Positions 37,601-46,840 of a DNA stretch of 64,000 bases are shown here, piece by piece. The notes below the pieces were generated by a model. The model ran no database searches. It was given only the letters and a program-made list of their open reading frames with translations, and was not told where the DNA came from. Source of the stretch: Conchocele bisecta (Eukaryota; Mollusca; Bivalvia; Lucinida; Thyasiridae); contig CM055279.1 of NCBI GenBank assembly GCA_029237695.1, forward strand, positions 58,539,530 through 58,603,529, read 5' to 3'. Numbering within the stretch: position 1 is the first letter of the stretch; every line of letters starts with the position of its first letter. The translations under genes and the position numbers were made by a program.

Positions 37601-39285
37601 CTGTAATAATGGAGCTCCACCATGGTATATATGTTCAGCTGTTTCTCATTGCCTGTAATAATGGAGCTCCACCATGGTACATGTATATATGTTCAGCTGT
37701 TTCTCCTTGCCTGTAGTAATGGAGCTCCACCATGGTATATATGTTCAGCTGTTTCTCCTTGCCTGTAATAATGGAGCTCCACCATGGTACATGTATATAT
37801 GTTCAGCTGTTTCTCATTGCCTGTAATAATGGAGCTCCACCATGGTACATGGTATATATGTTCAGCTGTTTCTCATTGCCTGTAATAATGGAGCTCCACC
37901 ATGGTACATGTATATATGTTCAGCTGTTTCTCCTTGCCTGTAGTAATGGAGCTCCACCATGGTATATATGTTCATCTGTTTCTCCTTGCCTGTAATAATG
38001 GAGCTACACCATGGTACATGTATATATGTCAGGCTGTTTCTCATGCTGGTAGTATGAGCTGTTTTCCACCAATAATGGAGCTCCACCATGGTATATATGT
38101 TCAGCTGTTTCTCCTTGCCTGTAATAATGGAGCTCCACCATGGTACATGTATATGTTCAGCTGTTTCTCATTGCCTGTAATAATGGAGCTCCACCATGGT
38201 ACATGGTATCTGTTTCATCTGTTTCTCCATTGCCTGTAATAATGGAGCTACCATGGTACATGTATATTTTCACTGTTTCTCCTTGCCTGTAATAATGGAA
38301 AGCTCCCCAGTGTATAATGTTCAGGCTCTCCTTGCCTTGTAATAATGGAGCTCCACCTGGTATATATGTTCAGCTGTTTCTCCTTGCCTGAAATAATGGA
38401 GCTCCACCATGGTACATGGTATATATGTTCAGCTGTTTCTCCTTGCCTGTAATAATGGAGCTCCACCATGGTACATGGTATATAGTTCAGCTCTTTTCCT
38501 TGCCTGTATAAGGGAAGCTCCACCATGTATAAATGTTCATCCTTGTTTCCTCCTTGCCTGTAATAAAAAAAATGGAGCTCTCACCAGTGGCATATATATG
38601 TTCAGCTGTTTTCTCCTTGCCTGTAATAAATGGAGCTCCACCCATGGTATATATGTTCAGCCTGTTTCTCCTCCTTGCCTGTACTAATGGAGCTCCACCA
38701 TGGTATATATGTTTCAGCTGTTTCTCCTTGCCTGTAAATGGAAGCTCCACCATTGGTTATATAATGTCTCCAGTTTTCCTCCATGGCCTGTAATAATGGA
38801 GCTCCACCATGGTATATATGTTCAGCTGTTTCTCCTTGCCTGTAATAATGGAGCTCCACCATGGTATATATGTTCAGCTGTTTCTCCTTGCCTGTAATAA
38901 TGGAGCTCCACCATGGTATATATGTTCAGCTGTTTTCTGCTTTGTAATAATGGACTCCAACCATTGGTATATATGTTCCAAGCTGTTTCTCCTTTCTTGG
39001 TTTAATAATGGAGGCTCCACCATGGTATATTTAGCTGTTTCTCCATTGCCTAATAAAATGAGCTCACCATGGTATATAGTTCAGCTTGTTTCCTATTGCC
39101 TTAATAATGGAGCTCCACCATGGAATATATGTTCATAGCTGTTTCTCCTTGGCCTGTTTAATAAATGGTGGCGTCCACCACACCATGGTATATATGTTTT
39201 CAGAATAACTGGTTTCTTCTGTTTAACCACCATCAGCCTGCCAAGCGGTAATTAATGGAAGCGCCACCACCATGGTATATATGTT
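37601..39285 (-). repeat. Minisatellite grown from reverse-transcriptase codons (52-65 bp units)
   Basis: About 28 units are based, on the + strand, on AATGGAGCTCCACCATGGTA, ATATATGTTCAGCTGTTTCTC and CTTGCCTGTAAT. Early spacings are 52 and 58 bp, the longer form having an extra ACATGT. On the minus strand a unit reads ETAEHIYHGGAPLLQA, which is the RT entry motif found once in single-copy form just outside the array (GKAQDVYRETAEHIYHGGG at about 39250-39305). The array is thus an expansion inside the element's own coding region. Unit lengths are not multiples of three, so the frame is lost. Units after about 38020 carry many small indels. Confidence 0.88.
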
Positions 39286-39564
39286 CAGCTGTTTCTCTGT
39301 ACACATCCTGGGCTTTGCCTCGGTTTAATGATTTGGAGGCAATTTTTACCTCTTCAATGGTGACAGGTTGGTGCGTAGTATTTTCTCATATTTTCTGTAT
39401 ATTATGAATTTTGTGTTCAGTCATATTTAAATAGTCTATATCGTAGTATTTATAGGCACCTTTCGTTGCTAAAGACTTGACGTGTTGGTGCCAACCGGCA
39501 TGTAAATTTTCCCCAGAGTAGAGTTGGCCGTTGACATAGAGATCCTCGATAAACTTGTGACTTT
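39286..39564 (-). pseudogene. Non-LTR retrotransposon fragment, start of RT domain and upstream linker
   Basis: The minus-strand translation reads KFIEDLYVNGQLYSGENLHA, GWHQHVKSLATKGAYKYYDI and, after one stop, PVTIEEVKIASKSLNRGKAQ. This precedes RT in elements of this class. It continues on one side into the AEHIYHGG array and is cut on the other by a TCCG-type repeat. Confidence 0.8.
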
Positions 39565-40089
39565 TCCCCCTTTTTTATGCCCCACCACAATAGTGGAAGG
39601 GGCATTTAGTGTTACCCTTGTCCGTCCGTCCGTGCGTCCGTCCATGCGTGCGTCCATCCGTCCGTCCATCTGCCTGTCTGTCAGTCTGCCCCGTCCGTCC
39701 GTCCATCCGTCCGTCCATCCCCGATTTTTATTTGACCCCTGTGTCATGGATGATACCTCCTTTTCGACTTAGAATTTGGCAATTTTGCCTTGTAAGTCGT
39801 AAAGCTTTCAAACCGTACTAGCTACACCCCTGAAACTTGGTATGTAGCTTCCATATGATGAATAGATACGTTACGTTTATTTTGATTTTTTATTCGACTC
39901 CGGGGTCATGGATTATCTCCCCCTTTTTGACTTAGAATTTGGCAATTTTGCTTTGTAAGTGGTAAAACTTTTAAATCGTACTAACTACACACCTGAAACT
40001 TGGTATGTAGCTTCGTTATGATGAGTAGATGCGCAAAGTTTATTTTTATTTTTGATTCGACCCCCGGGTCATGAATTATCTCCCATTTT
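39565..40089 (+). repeat. TCCG-headed repeat inserted in the retrotransposon
   Basis: It starts with TATGCCCCACCACAATAGTG, then a long TCCG/TCCA run (39621-39720), then about two and a half ~175 bp tandem units. The units share GACTTAGAATTTGGCAATTT, CTGAAACTTGGTATGTAGCTTC and GGGTCATGGATTATCTCC. It separates two pieces of the same retrotransposon linker. The frames in the TCCG run are not coding. Confidence 0.75.
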
Positions 40090-40264
40090 GGACTTGTTTA
40101 TTATCAAAGCGGTATGTGGGGCATCCGTGTTCTATGAACACATTTTCTAGTTTATTTATAAGTCTATAAAAGAGAGCACTATCTTGTTGTCGGGTTTGCA
40201 TACTTGTTTCTTTTTCTTTTGTCCAGAGTATTGCAACTTCAATATGTATTTCTCTGCGAAAAGT
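40090..40264 (-). pseudogene. Non-LTR retrotransposon linker fragment
   Basis: The minus strand reads REIHIEVAILWTKEKETSMQ, TRQQDSALFYRLINKLENVF and IEHGCPTYRFDNKQ. It connects in frame, across the SINE at 40265-40736, with the fragment at 40751-40905. 40251-40264 is one copy of the SINE's target-site duplication. Confidence 0.75.
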
Positions 40265-40736
40265 GGCCCCGTGCAGGCACCGGGACGGGATCAACTGATC
40301 CTGAGAATAGTGCTGCAGTAGCCATTGCTTGTCGTAAAAGGCGACTAAACTGGCTTAACGATTGGGTTCATACTTTCCGGAACCCACTATACCGGATTTG
40401 GCCCTCATGTACATTTTTGGCTTTCTTGTATGTGAGAGTTGAGTCAGGCTATGCCCCATATATAAAAGTAAGATTAGCGCTAATCCTATTACTTTTAGGG
40501 GATGGGATAAATGATGCTGGTGTGGCGAGGGCCTGGCACCAGATCAGGTTGTTCTAATTTCAGGACTGAATATATATTTTGATTGTAAATATTGAGTTCT
40601 GAAGTTGGGATTTACCCCCCTCGGACAGGTGGATACGGGACACGACCCCGTTGACCCGTTTGCGTGTAGACTCCCTGAGGCTTGTACCTCTATGTCAGAA
40701 AAGCGGACGTTAAACCCTATTCACTCACTCACTCAC
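40265..40736 (+). mobile_element. SINE (472 bp) with 14 bp target-site duplication
   Basis: It is flanked by TCTCTGCGAAAAGT at 40251-40264 and 40737-40750. The body holds CTTGTCGTAAAAGGCGACTA, of the kind I recall from conserved central domains of mollusc SINEs, then GCCTGGCACCAGATCAGGTT, and ends GACGTTAAACCCTATTCACT plus CACTCACT repeats, a typical SINE tail. Its 3' half is homologous to 51787-51980. Taking the body and one duplication out rejoins the retrotransposon frame. 40470-40500 includes a small palindrome (GATTAGCGCTAATC). Confidence 0.85.
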
Positions 40737-40905
40737 TCTCTGCGAAAAGTAATGGTAGTTTCTTTTTTCCTTAATAAGAGTTCATTTGTCAGATCATTTG
40801 GTCTTCCATTTGATTTCCACTTGTAGAATATTTATTTTTTTTCTTTAATGGCATTTGCCATAGCAGAGTTCATCACTTGAAGCTTTGGTAGTTTTTGTCT
40901 TGCCC
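40737..40905 (-). pseudogene. Non-LTR retrotransposon linker fragment, upstream side of the SINE
   Basis: The minus strand reads KLPKLQVMNSAMANAIKEKK, one stop, then IFYKWKSNGRPNDLTNELLL and RKKETTITFRRE, which runs into the fragment beyond the SINE. A poly-A run gives the stop. Element sequence ends near 40905, where GC-rich repeat begins. Confidence 0.75.
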
Positions 40906-41023
40906 GCTAAGCGGAAAGCGAGACATAGGTTGTTTTTTTCCGGAGTCGGCGGCGTCGGCGGCGTCGGCGGCGTCGGCGGCGTCGGCGGCGTCGGCGGCGT
41001 CGGCGGCGTCGGCGGCGTCGGCG
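40906..41023 (+). repeat. 9 bp GC-rich tandem repeat (GTCGGCGGC)
   Basis: 40906-40944 has the head GCCCGCTAAGCGGAAAGCGA also seen at about 43147. 40945-41023 is nearly nine copies of GTCGGCGGC. In one minus frame it encodes TPP repeats, but there is no gene around it. A GTCGGCGTCGGC-like stretch recurs at 43312-43338. Confidence 0.9.
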
Positions 41024-41589
41024 TAGTCATCATTCAATGTTAAGTTTTCGTGTTACGGTCATTACTTCAACACCTTATCAGCTACAGTCATCAAACTTTA
41101 TACTTACCTTTACTATGATATGTAGATGAATATAGGACTATTAAAAAAAATTCCGGGCTCCAGGGTCAAGGTCAAACTCTATTTCTTTCTATGCTACAAA
41201 CTGAACATTAATGCATGAAGACCCGTTTTCTCGTGCGCTCTGTACACCTTACCTGTAGAGAGAACAATAGCCTTCTCCAGTTGAACACTTCTGCATGTGC
41301 AAGCATGTGCAAATTTCCAGCTTGACCACTAAATGTCCAGCTAAATTATTACAGGTAATTTATACAGGTAAATTATTATACCTGGGTATTACATTTCCGT
41401 AAACTGTGTTGACAATATTGTGGCAATATGTGGACCTGTGCAGATATGATATGTAGATAAATATAGGACTATTATAAAAATTCTGGGCTCCAGTAGCGAG
41501 CATTATTTTTTTGTTAATTTTTAAACTTTTTTTTTTTTTTTTTGTTAATTTTTAAACTTTTTTTTTTTAATTTTTTTAGCCATGTTTTT
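41024..41589 (+). repeat. Degenerate dispersed repeats and T-rich stretch
   Basis: Two direct copies of GATATGTAGATRAATATAGG and following bases lie at 41117 and 41448, each followed by a GGGCTCCAG string. Between them is about 230 bp without recognisable content except a palindrome-like ACAGGTAAATTATTATACCTG. 41518-41640 is long T/A runs. No gene. Confidence 0.6.
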
Positions 41590-43260
41590 TCGGAAAAAAA
41601 ATCATTTTAAACTTTTTTTCCATTTTTAGCCAGGTTTTTTTTGGGAAAAAATCCACGCTATTGGATTGGCGAAAGCCAGGCGGCGTCCACAATCAATGTT
41701 AAGTTTTCGTGTTTCAGTCCATTTCTTTGTTACTGTAACACATAGGACCAACAAACTTTCACAGCTTCATAACCAAGGGGTGCCCACCACATATCACTAT
41801 CCAACATGTTACCTTTTTGAACTTGACCCATTTTTTCCGCGCAGTCATTGTTAACTTTTCGCGTTTACAATGTTAAGTTTTCGTGTTGAAGTCCATTTCT
41901 TTGGTACTGTACCACCTAGGACCACCAAACTTTCACAGATTCATAACCAAGGGGTGCCCACCACATACAACTATCCAACATGTGACCATTTGTTTTACCA
42001 TCACCTATTATTTCTACGTAATTGACTAAAAATTTTTTGGTTAAAGTTTTTCGTTATACTACCGTATTTAGCTGTGTATTGCGCGCACTGGTGTACAACG
42101 CGCATCTATATTTTGGGAGGAAAAATCAGGGAAAAAAATAGTTTGCGTCTATAGCGCGCAACAAAAAAAAATAAAATAAAAAATAAAAATTTATTGATTA
42201 GGTTTAACAATATACATAGGTACTACCTGAATACACGACATTCCAGCATAGCCCCATATCAGTGTATGCGCAGATGAATCAGGGGCTATGCTGGTCGCAC
42301 ATGTCATAAGGTATTGATGCGTGAATACTTGTCAATACTTTTCAAAAATAGTAACACAGTCAGTCGGCACCTAGCAACGAAAAACGACCATTACCGAGTG
42401 TTACCGAATGCGATCTGAATGTGCGCGACGCTTGATTTAGCATCTAAAATCTTACATTAAGCGCTTAAGATGATCTGTCCTCATTAATTATTCACAGAAT
42501 GGCAGACGTGTGACGTCACTTTGAAAATGTACAACCAAACAATACCCGACAGGCAACATTTGACCGATATGAGATCGGTACACCAGCGTAAATACAGAAA
42601 ACACGTAAATTTCCTTTAATACACGTAGCCTCTTATGTTACGAGTCTGGCTATATTAAATCCCAAAATATACCAATTTACCATCAATCTATACTTACCGC
42701 ACCCATTCATATCGATTGATTCCTTTTCTCTTATTTCACACTGCATATTTCAACGTCATAGCGGACACCTGTCAAAAATTGATATTTCCGTTTCCGGGCT
42801 TGTTTTGTTTGCGTAAAACTGGCAGAAATCAGTTGGAAAAAATGTTTGAAATTTATGTTCCTACTTATAACGCGCAGGGTGACTTCTGGATTAAAAATGG
42901 GGCTGAAAAATGCGCGTAATACACAGCTAAATACGGTATATCTCTGCAACTGCTTCGCCCATTACCTTGAAACTTTACATGGGTGTTTATCATCATCCAT
43001 ATTTTCATTCTACCCCCCAACCGTGCGGCCCCTGTGCCCAATGTCAAGGTCAAATTACTTTGAATTTTTTTGTGTACTTTATCTCTGCAACTGCTTCACC
43101 CATTACCTTGATACTTCACATGGGTGTTTATCATCATTGTCGCGCCCGCTTGCGGAAAGCGCGATATAGTCGGCATTTTGGCGTCCGTCCATCCGTCCGT
43201 CCGTCCGTCCGTCCGTCCGTCCGTCCATGTGTCCGGTTAAAGTTTTTCCATCTACTATAT
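41590..43260 (+). repeat. Dispersed repeat, copy 2, interrupted by a MITE
   Basis: 41655-42061 and 42937-43260 match 2455-3284 in order: GCTATTGGATTGGCGAAAGC, CCTAGGACCACCAAACTTTC, then TATCTCTGCAACTGCTTCGC and the CGCGATATAGTCGGCATTTT head with a TCCG run (43181-43228). The two halves are separated by the 875 bp element at 42062-42936. Confidence 0.85.
42062..42936. mobile_element. 875 bp MITE with TA target-site duplication
   Basis: Terminal inverted repeats: the left end is CCGTATTTAGCTGTGTATTG followed by CGCGCA, and the right end inverted is CCGTATTTAGCTGTGTATTA followed by CGCGCA. TA lies on both sides (42060-42061 and 42937-42938). The empty site is present in copy 1 of the host repeat at 2936-2960 (CGTTATACTATATCTCTGCA). 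Inside, 42243-42294 is a hairpin with perfect 13 bp arms (CCAGCATAGCCCC). No transposase. The TA duplication fits a Tc1/mariner-superfamily element. Confidence 0.9.
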
Positions 43261-44740
43261 CTCTTTTTACCTCGACTATTCGAAGAATAAGTAGAGCTTA
43301 TGTTGTCACCCCGGCGTCGGAGTCGGCGTCGGCGTCGGCATCACGCCTTGGTTAAGGTTTTTAGTCAAGCTTGTATATGGAATACTACTGGCCCTACACC
43401 CACCATACTTGGACAACTTCATCTCTAGTGATGTACATCAATAACCCCTGATCTATATTTGACCTTGACCTACATTTCCCCTTGAATTGCTTGGTTAATT
43501 CCCCTTGGTTAAGGTTTTTAGTCAACCTTGGTTAAGGTTTTTAGTCAAGTTTGTATATGCAATACTACTGGCCCTACACCCACCATACTTGGACAACTTC
43601 ATCTCCTAGTGATGCACATCAATAACCCCTGATCTATATTTGACCTTCACCTACATTTCCTCTTGAATTACTTGGTTAATTCCCCTTGGTTAAGGTTTTT
43701 AGTCAACCTTGGTTAAGGTTTTTAGTCAAGTTTGTATATGCAATACTACTGGCCCTACACCCACCATACTTGGACAACTTCATCTCCTAGTGATGCACAT
43801 CAATAACCCCTGATCTATATTTGACCTTCACCTACATTTCCTCTTGAATTACTTACTTAATTCCCCTTGGTTAAGGTTTTTAGTCAACCTTCGTTAAGGT
43901 TTTTTTTCAAGCTTGTACATTGAATACTATTGTGCATCCAGACACCATACTTCGACAACTTCATCTCCTAGTGATGTACATCAATAACCCCTGATCTATA
44001 TTTGACCTTCACCTACATTTCCTCTTCAATTACTTACTTAATTCCTTTTGGTTAAGGTTTTTAGTCAACCTTCTATATGGAATACTACTGGCCCTACACC
44101 CACCATACTTGGACAACTTCATCTCCTAGTGATGTACATCAACAACCCCTAATCTATATTTGACCTTGACCTACATTTCCTCTTCAATTACTTAATTTCC
44201 CTTGGTTAAGGTTTTTAGTCAAGCTTGTAGATGGAATACTCCTGGCCCTACACCAACCATACTTGGACAACTTCATCTCCTAGTGATGTACATCAACAAC
44301 CCCTGACCTATATTTGACCTTGACCTACATTTAACCTTAAATTACTTACTTAATTCCCCTTGGTTAAGGTTTTTACTCAACCTTGGTTAAGGTTTTTAGT
44401 CAAGCTTGTAGATGGAATACTATTGTGCATACAGACACCATACTTGGATAACGTTTTCTCATAGGGATGTACATCAATAATCCCTGACCTTTATTTTACC
44501 TTCACCTACATTTAACCTTGAATTACTTGGTTAATGTTTATAGTCAAGCTTGTGTATGGAATACTTCTGGGCCTACATCAACCATACTTGGACAACTTCA
44601 TCTCCTAGTGATGTACATCAATAATCCCTGACCTATATTGGACCTTGACCTACTTTTATCCTTGCATTACTTAGTTATCTCCCCTTGGTTACGGTTTTTA
44701 GTCAAGCTTGTATATGGAATACTCCTGGGCCTACAGCAAC
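43261..44740 (+). repeat. ~180 bp tandem repeat, TTGGTTAAGGTTTTTAGTCA type
   Basis: A GTCGGCGTCGGCGTCGGC link at 43312-43338 is followed by about nine units. Each has CTTGGTTAAGGTTTTTAGTC, TATGGAATACTACTGGCCCT, ACTTGGACAACTTCATCTCC and TATTTGACCTTGACCTACAT. The first spacings are 180 and 181 bp, with later units shorter (about 150-160). No coding sequence. Confidence 0.88.
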
Positions 44741-45600
44741 CATACTTGGAAAACCACGCACCTACGTCCAAGGTCAAGGTCACTGTTGAAGGTCAAAGGT
44801 CAAACCTATTGAAATTCCCTTCCGCTCTATATCTTCTACACCGATGCATGGATTATCAAATGGCTTGGCACAAATGTTTCTCATGATGAGAAGGTGTGTC
44901 GCGATCAATAACCACGCACCTACGTCCAAGGTCAAGGTCACAGTTGAAGGTCAAAGGTCAAACCTATTGAAATTCCCTTCCGCTCTATATCTCTACACCG
45001 ATGCATGGATTATCAAATTGCTAACCGCGCACCTACGTCCAAGGTCACAGTTGAAGGTCAAAGGTCAAACCTATTGAAATTCCCTTCCGCTCTATATCTT
45101 CTACACCGATGCATGGATTATCAAATAGCTTGGCACAAATGTTTCTCATGATGAGAAGGTGTGTCGCAATCAATAACCACGCACCTACGTCCAAGGTCAA
45201 GGTCACAGTTGAAGGTCAAAGGTCAAACTTATTGAAATTCCCTTCCGCTCTATATCTTCTTACACCGATGCATGGATTATCAAATGCCTTGGCACAAATG
45301 TTTCTCAGGATGAGAAGGTGTGTCACGATCAATAACCACACACCTGCATCCAAGGTCAAGGTCACAGTTGAAGGTCAAAGGTAAAAAATATTGAAATTCC
45401 CAAATGGCTTGGCACAAATGTTTCTCACGATGAGAAGGTGTGTCACGATCAATAACCACGCACCTACGTCCAAGGTCAAGGTCACTGTTGAAGGTCAAAG
45501 GTCAAACCTATTGAAATTCCCTTCCGCTCTATATCTTCTACACCGATGCATGGATTATCACACTATGCCCAGGGTCAAGGCCACAGATGCGTTTGAAACC
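44741..45600 (+). repeat. ~161 bp tandem repeat with AGGTCA direct repeats
   Basis: About six units. Each carries CCTACGTCCAAGGTCAAGGTC, then a GTTGAAGGTCAAAGGTCAAA string, CCCTTCCGCTCTATATCTTC and GGCTTGGCACAAATGTTTCTC. One unit is shortened (about 45000-45120) and one lacks its middle (about 45385-45410). Each unit has AGGTCAAGGTCA and AGGTCAAAGGTCA, both arrangements of the nuclear-receptor half-site. The short frames are not genes. Confidence 0.9.
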
Positions 45601-45994
45601 TCAACACTCGGCTAAATGGCTTATAATCAAAAATGCCTCGTTTTCTTTGGCTGCCAGTGGGGGTATTCGTGTGCCAACAGGCCACATTTCTAGTTTCCCT
45701 TGGTTAATGTTTTTAGTTAACCTTGGTTACGGTTTTTATGCAGGCCGCAGCCACCTTCTTTGTCAAGCTATGTGTACATCGACAACCCTCGTAGTCGAGC
45801 TATGCTGTTCTCCTACAGCTCTTGTTTTTAGTGTCCATGCCTCGCCCCAAGGCGCGACATGCAGGCCACGGCCATCTAGTCTACAAAAAGTGGCCTCGTT
45901 TCTTGTTTTTTTTTCAAATTCTTTTTCCATTTTTGTCTAGTAGCATAAGGTCGTAAGTGCTATATACCGACTACATGTATTATCATATACTAAA
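45601..45994 (+). repeat. Repeat tail, second 66 bp shared block, and AT-rich spacer
   Basis: 45640-45700 has the GGGTATTCGTGTGCCAACAG / GCCACATTTCTAGTT tail that ends TCCG-type elements. 45700-45760 repeats the CTTGGTTAATGTTTTTAG theme. 45828-45893 is the block shared with 3285-3350. The rest is unique. No gene. Confidence 0.65.
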
Positions 45995-46060
45995 ACAATT
46001 ATTGACTAGTGAGCCATAGAATATAATCTGATATTCTATGGCTCACTAGTCAATAATTGT
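45995..46060. repeat. Perfect 30 bp inverted repeat with 6 bp loop
   Basis: The left arm is 45995-46024 (ACAATTATTGACTAGTGAGC...AATAT), the loop is 46025-46030 (AATCTG), and the right arm is 46031-46060, an exact reverse complement of the left. It could form a stable hairpin or cruciform. It lies between a repeat block and the GGCGGGACAAGGCGAGACAT segment that precedes the retrotransposon endonuclease fragment. Confidence 0.95.
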
Positions 46061-46154
46061 ATAATATGTTCGGGCCAGTGAAAATTGCTTTCTGGCCCAG
46101 GCTCGAGGTCAAGGCGGCGGGACAAGGCGAGACATTTGATTCCGCGGAATTCTT
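46061..46154. repeat. Short dispersed segment with GATTCCGCGGAATTC
   Basis: Holds CCAGGCTCGAGGTCAAGGCG and ACATTTGATTCCGCGGAATTC. A related GGCGGAATTCTTGTT string occurs at about 4110. It joins the endonuclease fragment near 46155. Confidence 0.5.
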
Positions 46155-46840
46155 GTTGTTTACTCTTACAAGGTGGGTTACACATTTCTGAGCTATTAAC
46201 CATAATGTCATTTAACACATTTATATATTGGTCTGTGATATCAGTTGGAAAGTTTGGTTCAGCTAGTTTCAATGCTACACATGTCTGGTATTGATTTTTA
46301 TCAATTTTCTTCCAGTTCACTCTGACTTTTGTTATTTCATTCTTTACTAATGTTTTTCTGGCCAAATTTACTTTCTGTTCTAGTGATACTGTGTAGTGAT
46401 CAGACACATTGGTGATGCACATATTACTCGCTTCACATTTTCCACCTTTGAAAATGACTAGAAAGATGAGTTTGGTCGACGAGTCTTGTCCATTTGGGTG
46501 TATGAACGTACAATCAGTTTCCCCTGTGACTAGGTCATTTTCGTTGAGAAATTTGTGGAGACATTGGCTTCTGCGTTTATCTGAGCTGACTAGAGCCGAT
46601 TCATTGAGATCACCGCCAATTATTATGCTATGTGTATTTTGGTAAGTCTGTATGATTTCATGTAGTCTTGAAATTCAAGGTACAATAATTGTCTTTTGTG
46701 CCTCTGCAGGGAATATACAGATGAGTATTGGTTGTTCACTTGCTATTTCAATGCATACTATATGTTCATTTCCCTTTTTCTAATTCCGTTATCAGATGAC
46801 CAATTTCTTTGTTCCACAGAGTACAGGAGTAATTGGATCG
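46155..46840 (-). pseudogene. Non-LTR retrotransposon APE-type endonuclease fragment
   Basis: On the minus strand: HIVCIEIASEQPILICIFPA, then NTHSIIIGGDLNESALVSSD (the GDxN motif of APE-type endonucleases), DCTFIHPNGQDSSTKLIFLV, and MCITNVSDHYTVSLEQK with the SDH motif. A linker follows with TKVRVNWKKIDKNQYQTCVA and YINVLNDIMVNSSEMCNPP. It is the upstream part of the element whose linker and RT pieces lie at 36490-40905. The first catalytic region of the endonuclease is not seen and the element start is lost. The same strand and complementary content suggest one original copy. Confidence 0.85.

Noticed and set aside
39609..39821. Serine/valine/arginine-rich frame over the TCCG run, and similar frames near 3181 and 43181.
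   Set aside because: These are translations of a simple TCCG/TCCA repeat at the head of dispersed elements, with no conserved extension.
40845..41033. Proline-rich TPP-repeat peptide on the minus strand.
   Set aside because: It is a translation of the 9 bp GTCGGCGGC repeat joined to retrotransposon linker remains, with no gene structure.
46061..46422. The C-terminal part of the minus-strand frame (LALSRRLDLEPGPES onward) as part of the retrotransposon endonuclease.
   Set aside because: The sequence below about 46155 is a separate dispersed segment with GATTCCGCGGAATTC and the hairpin arm. The frame merely reads through the junction.
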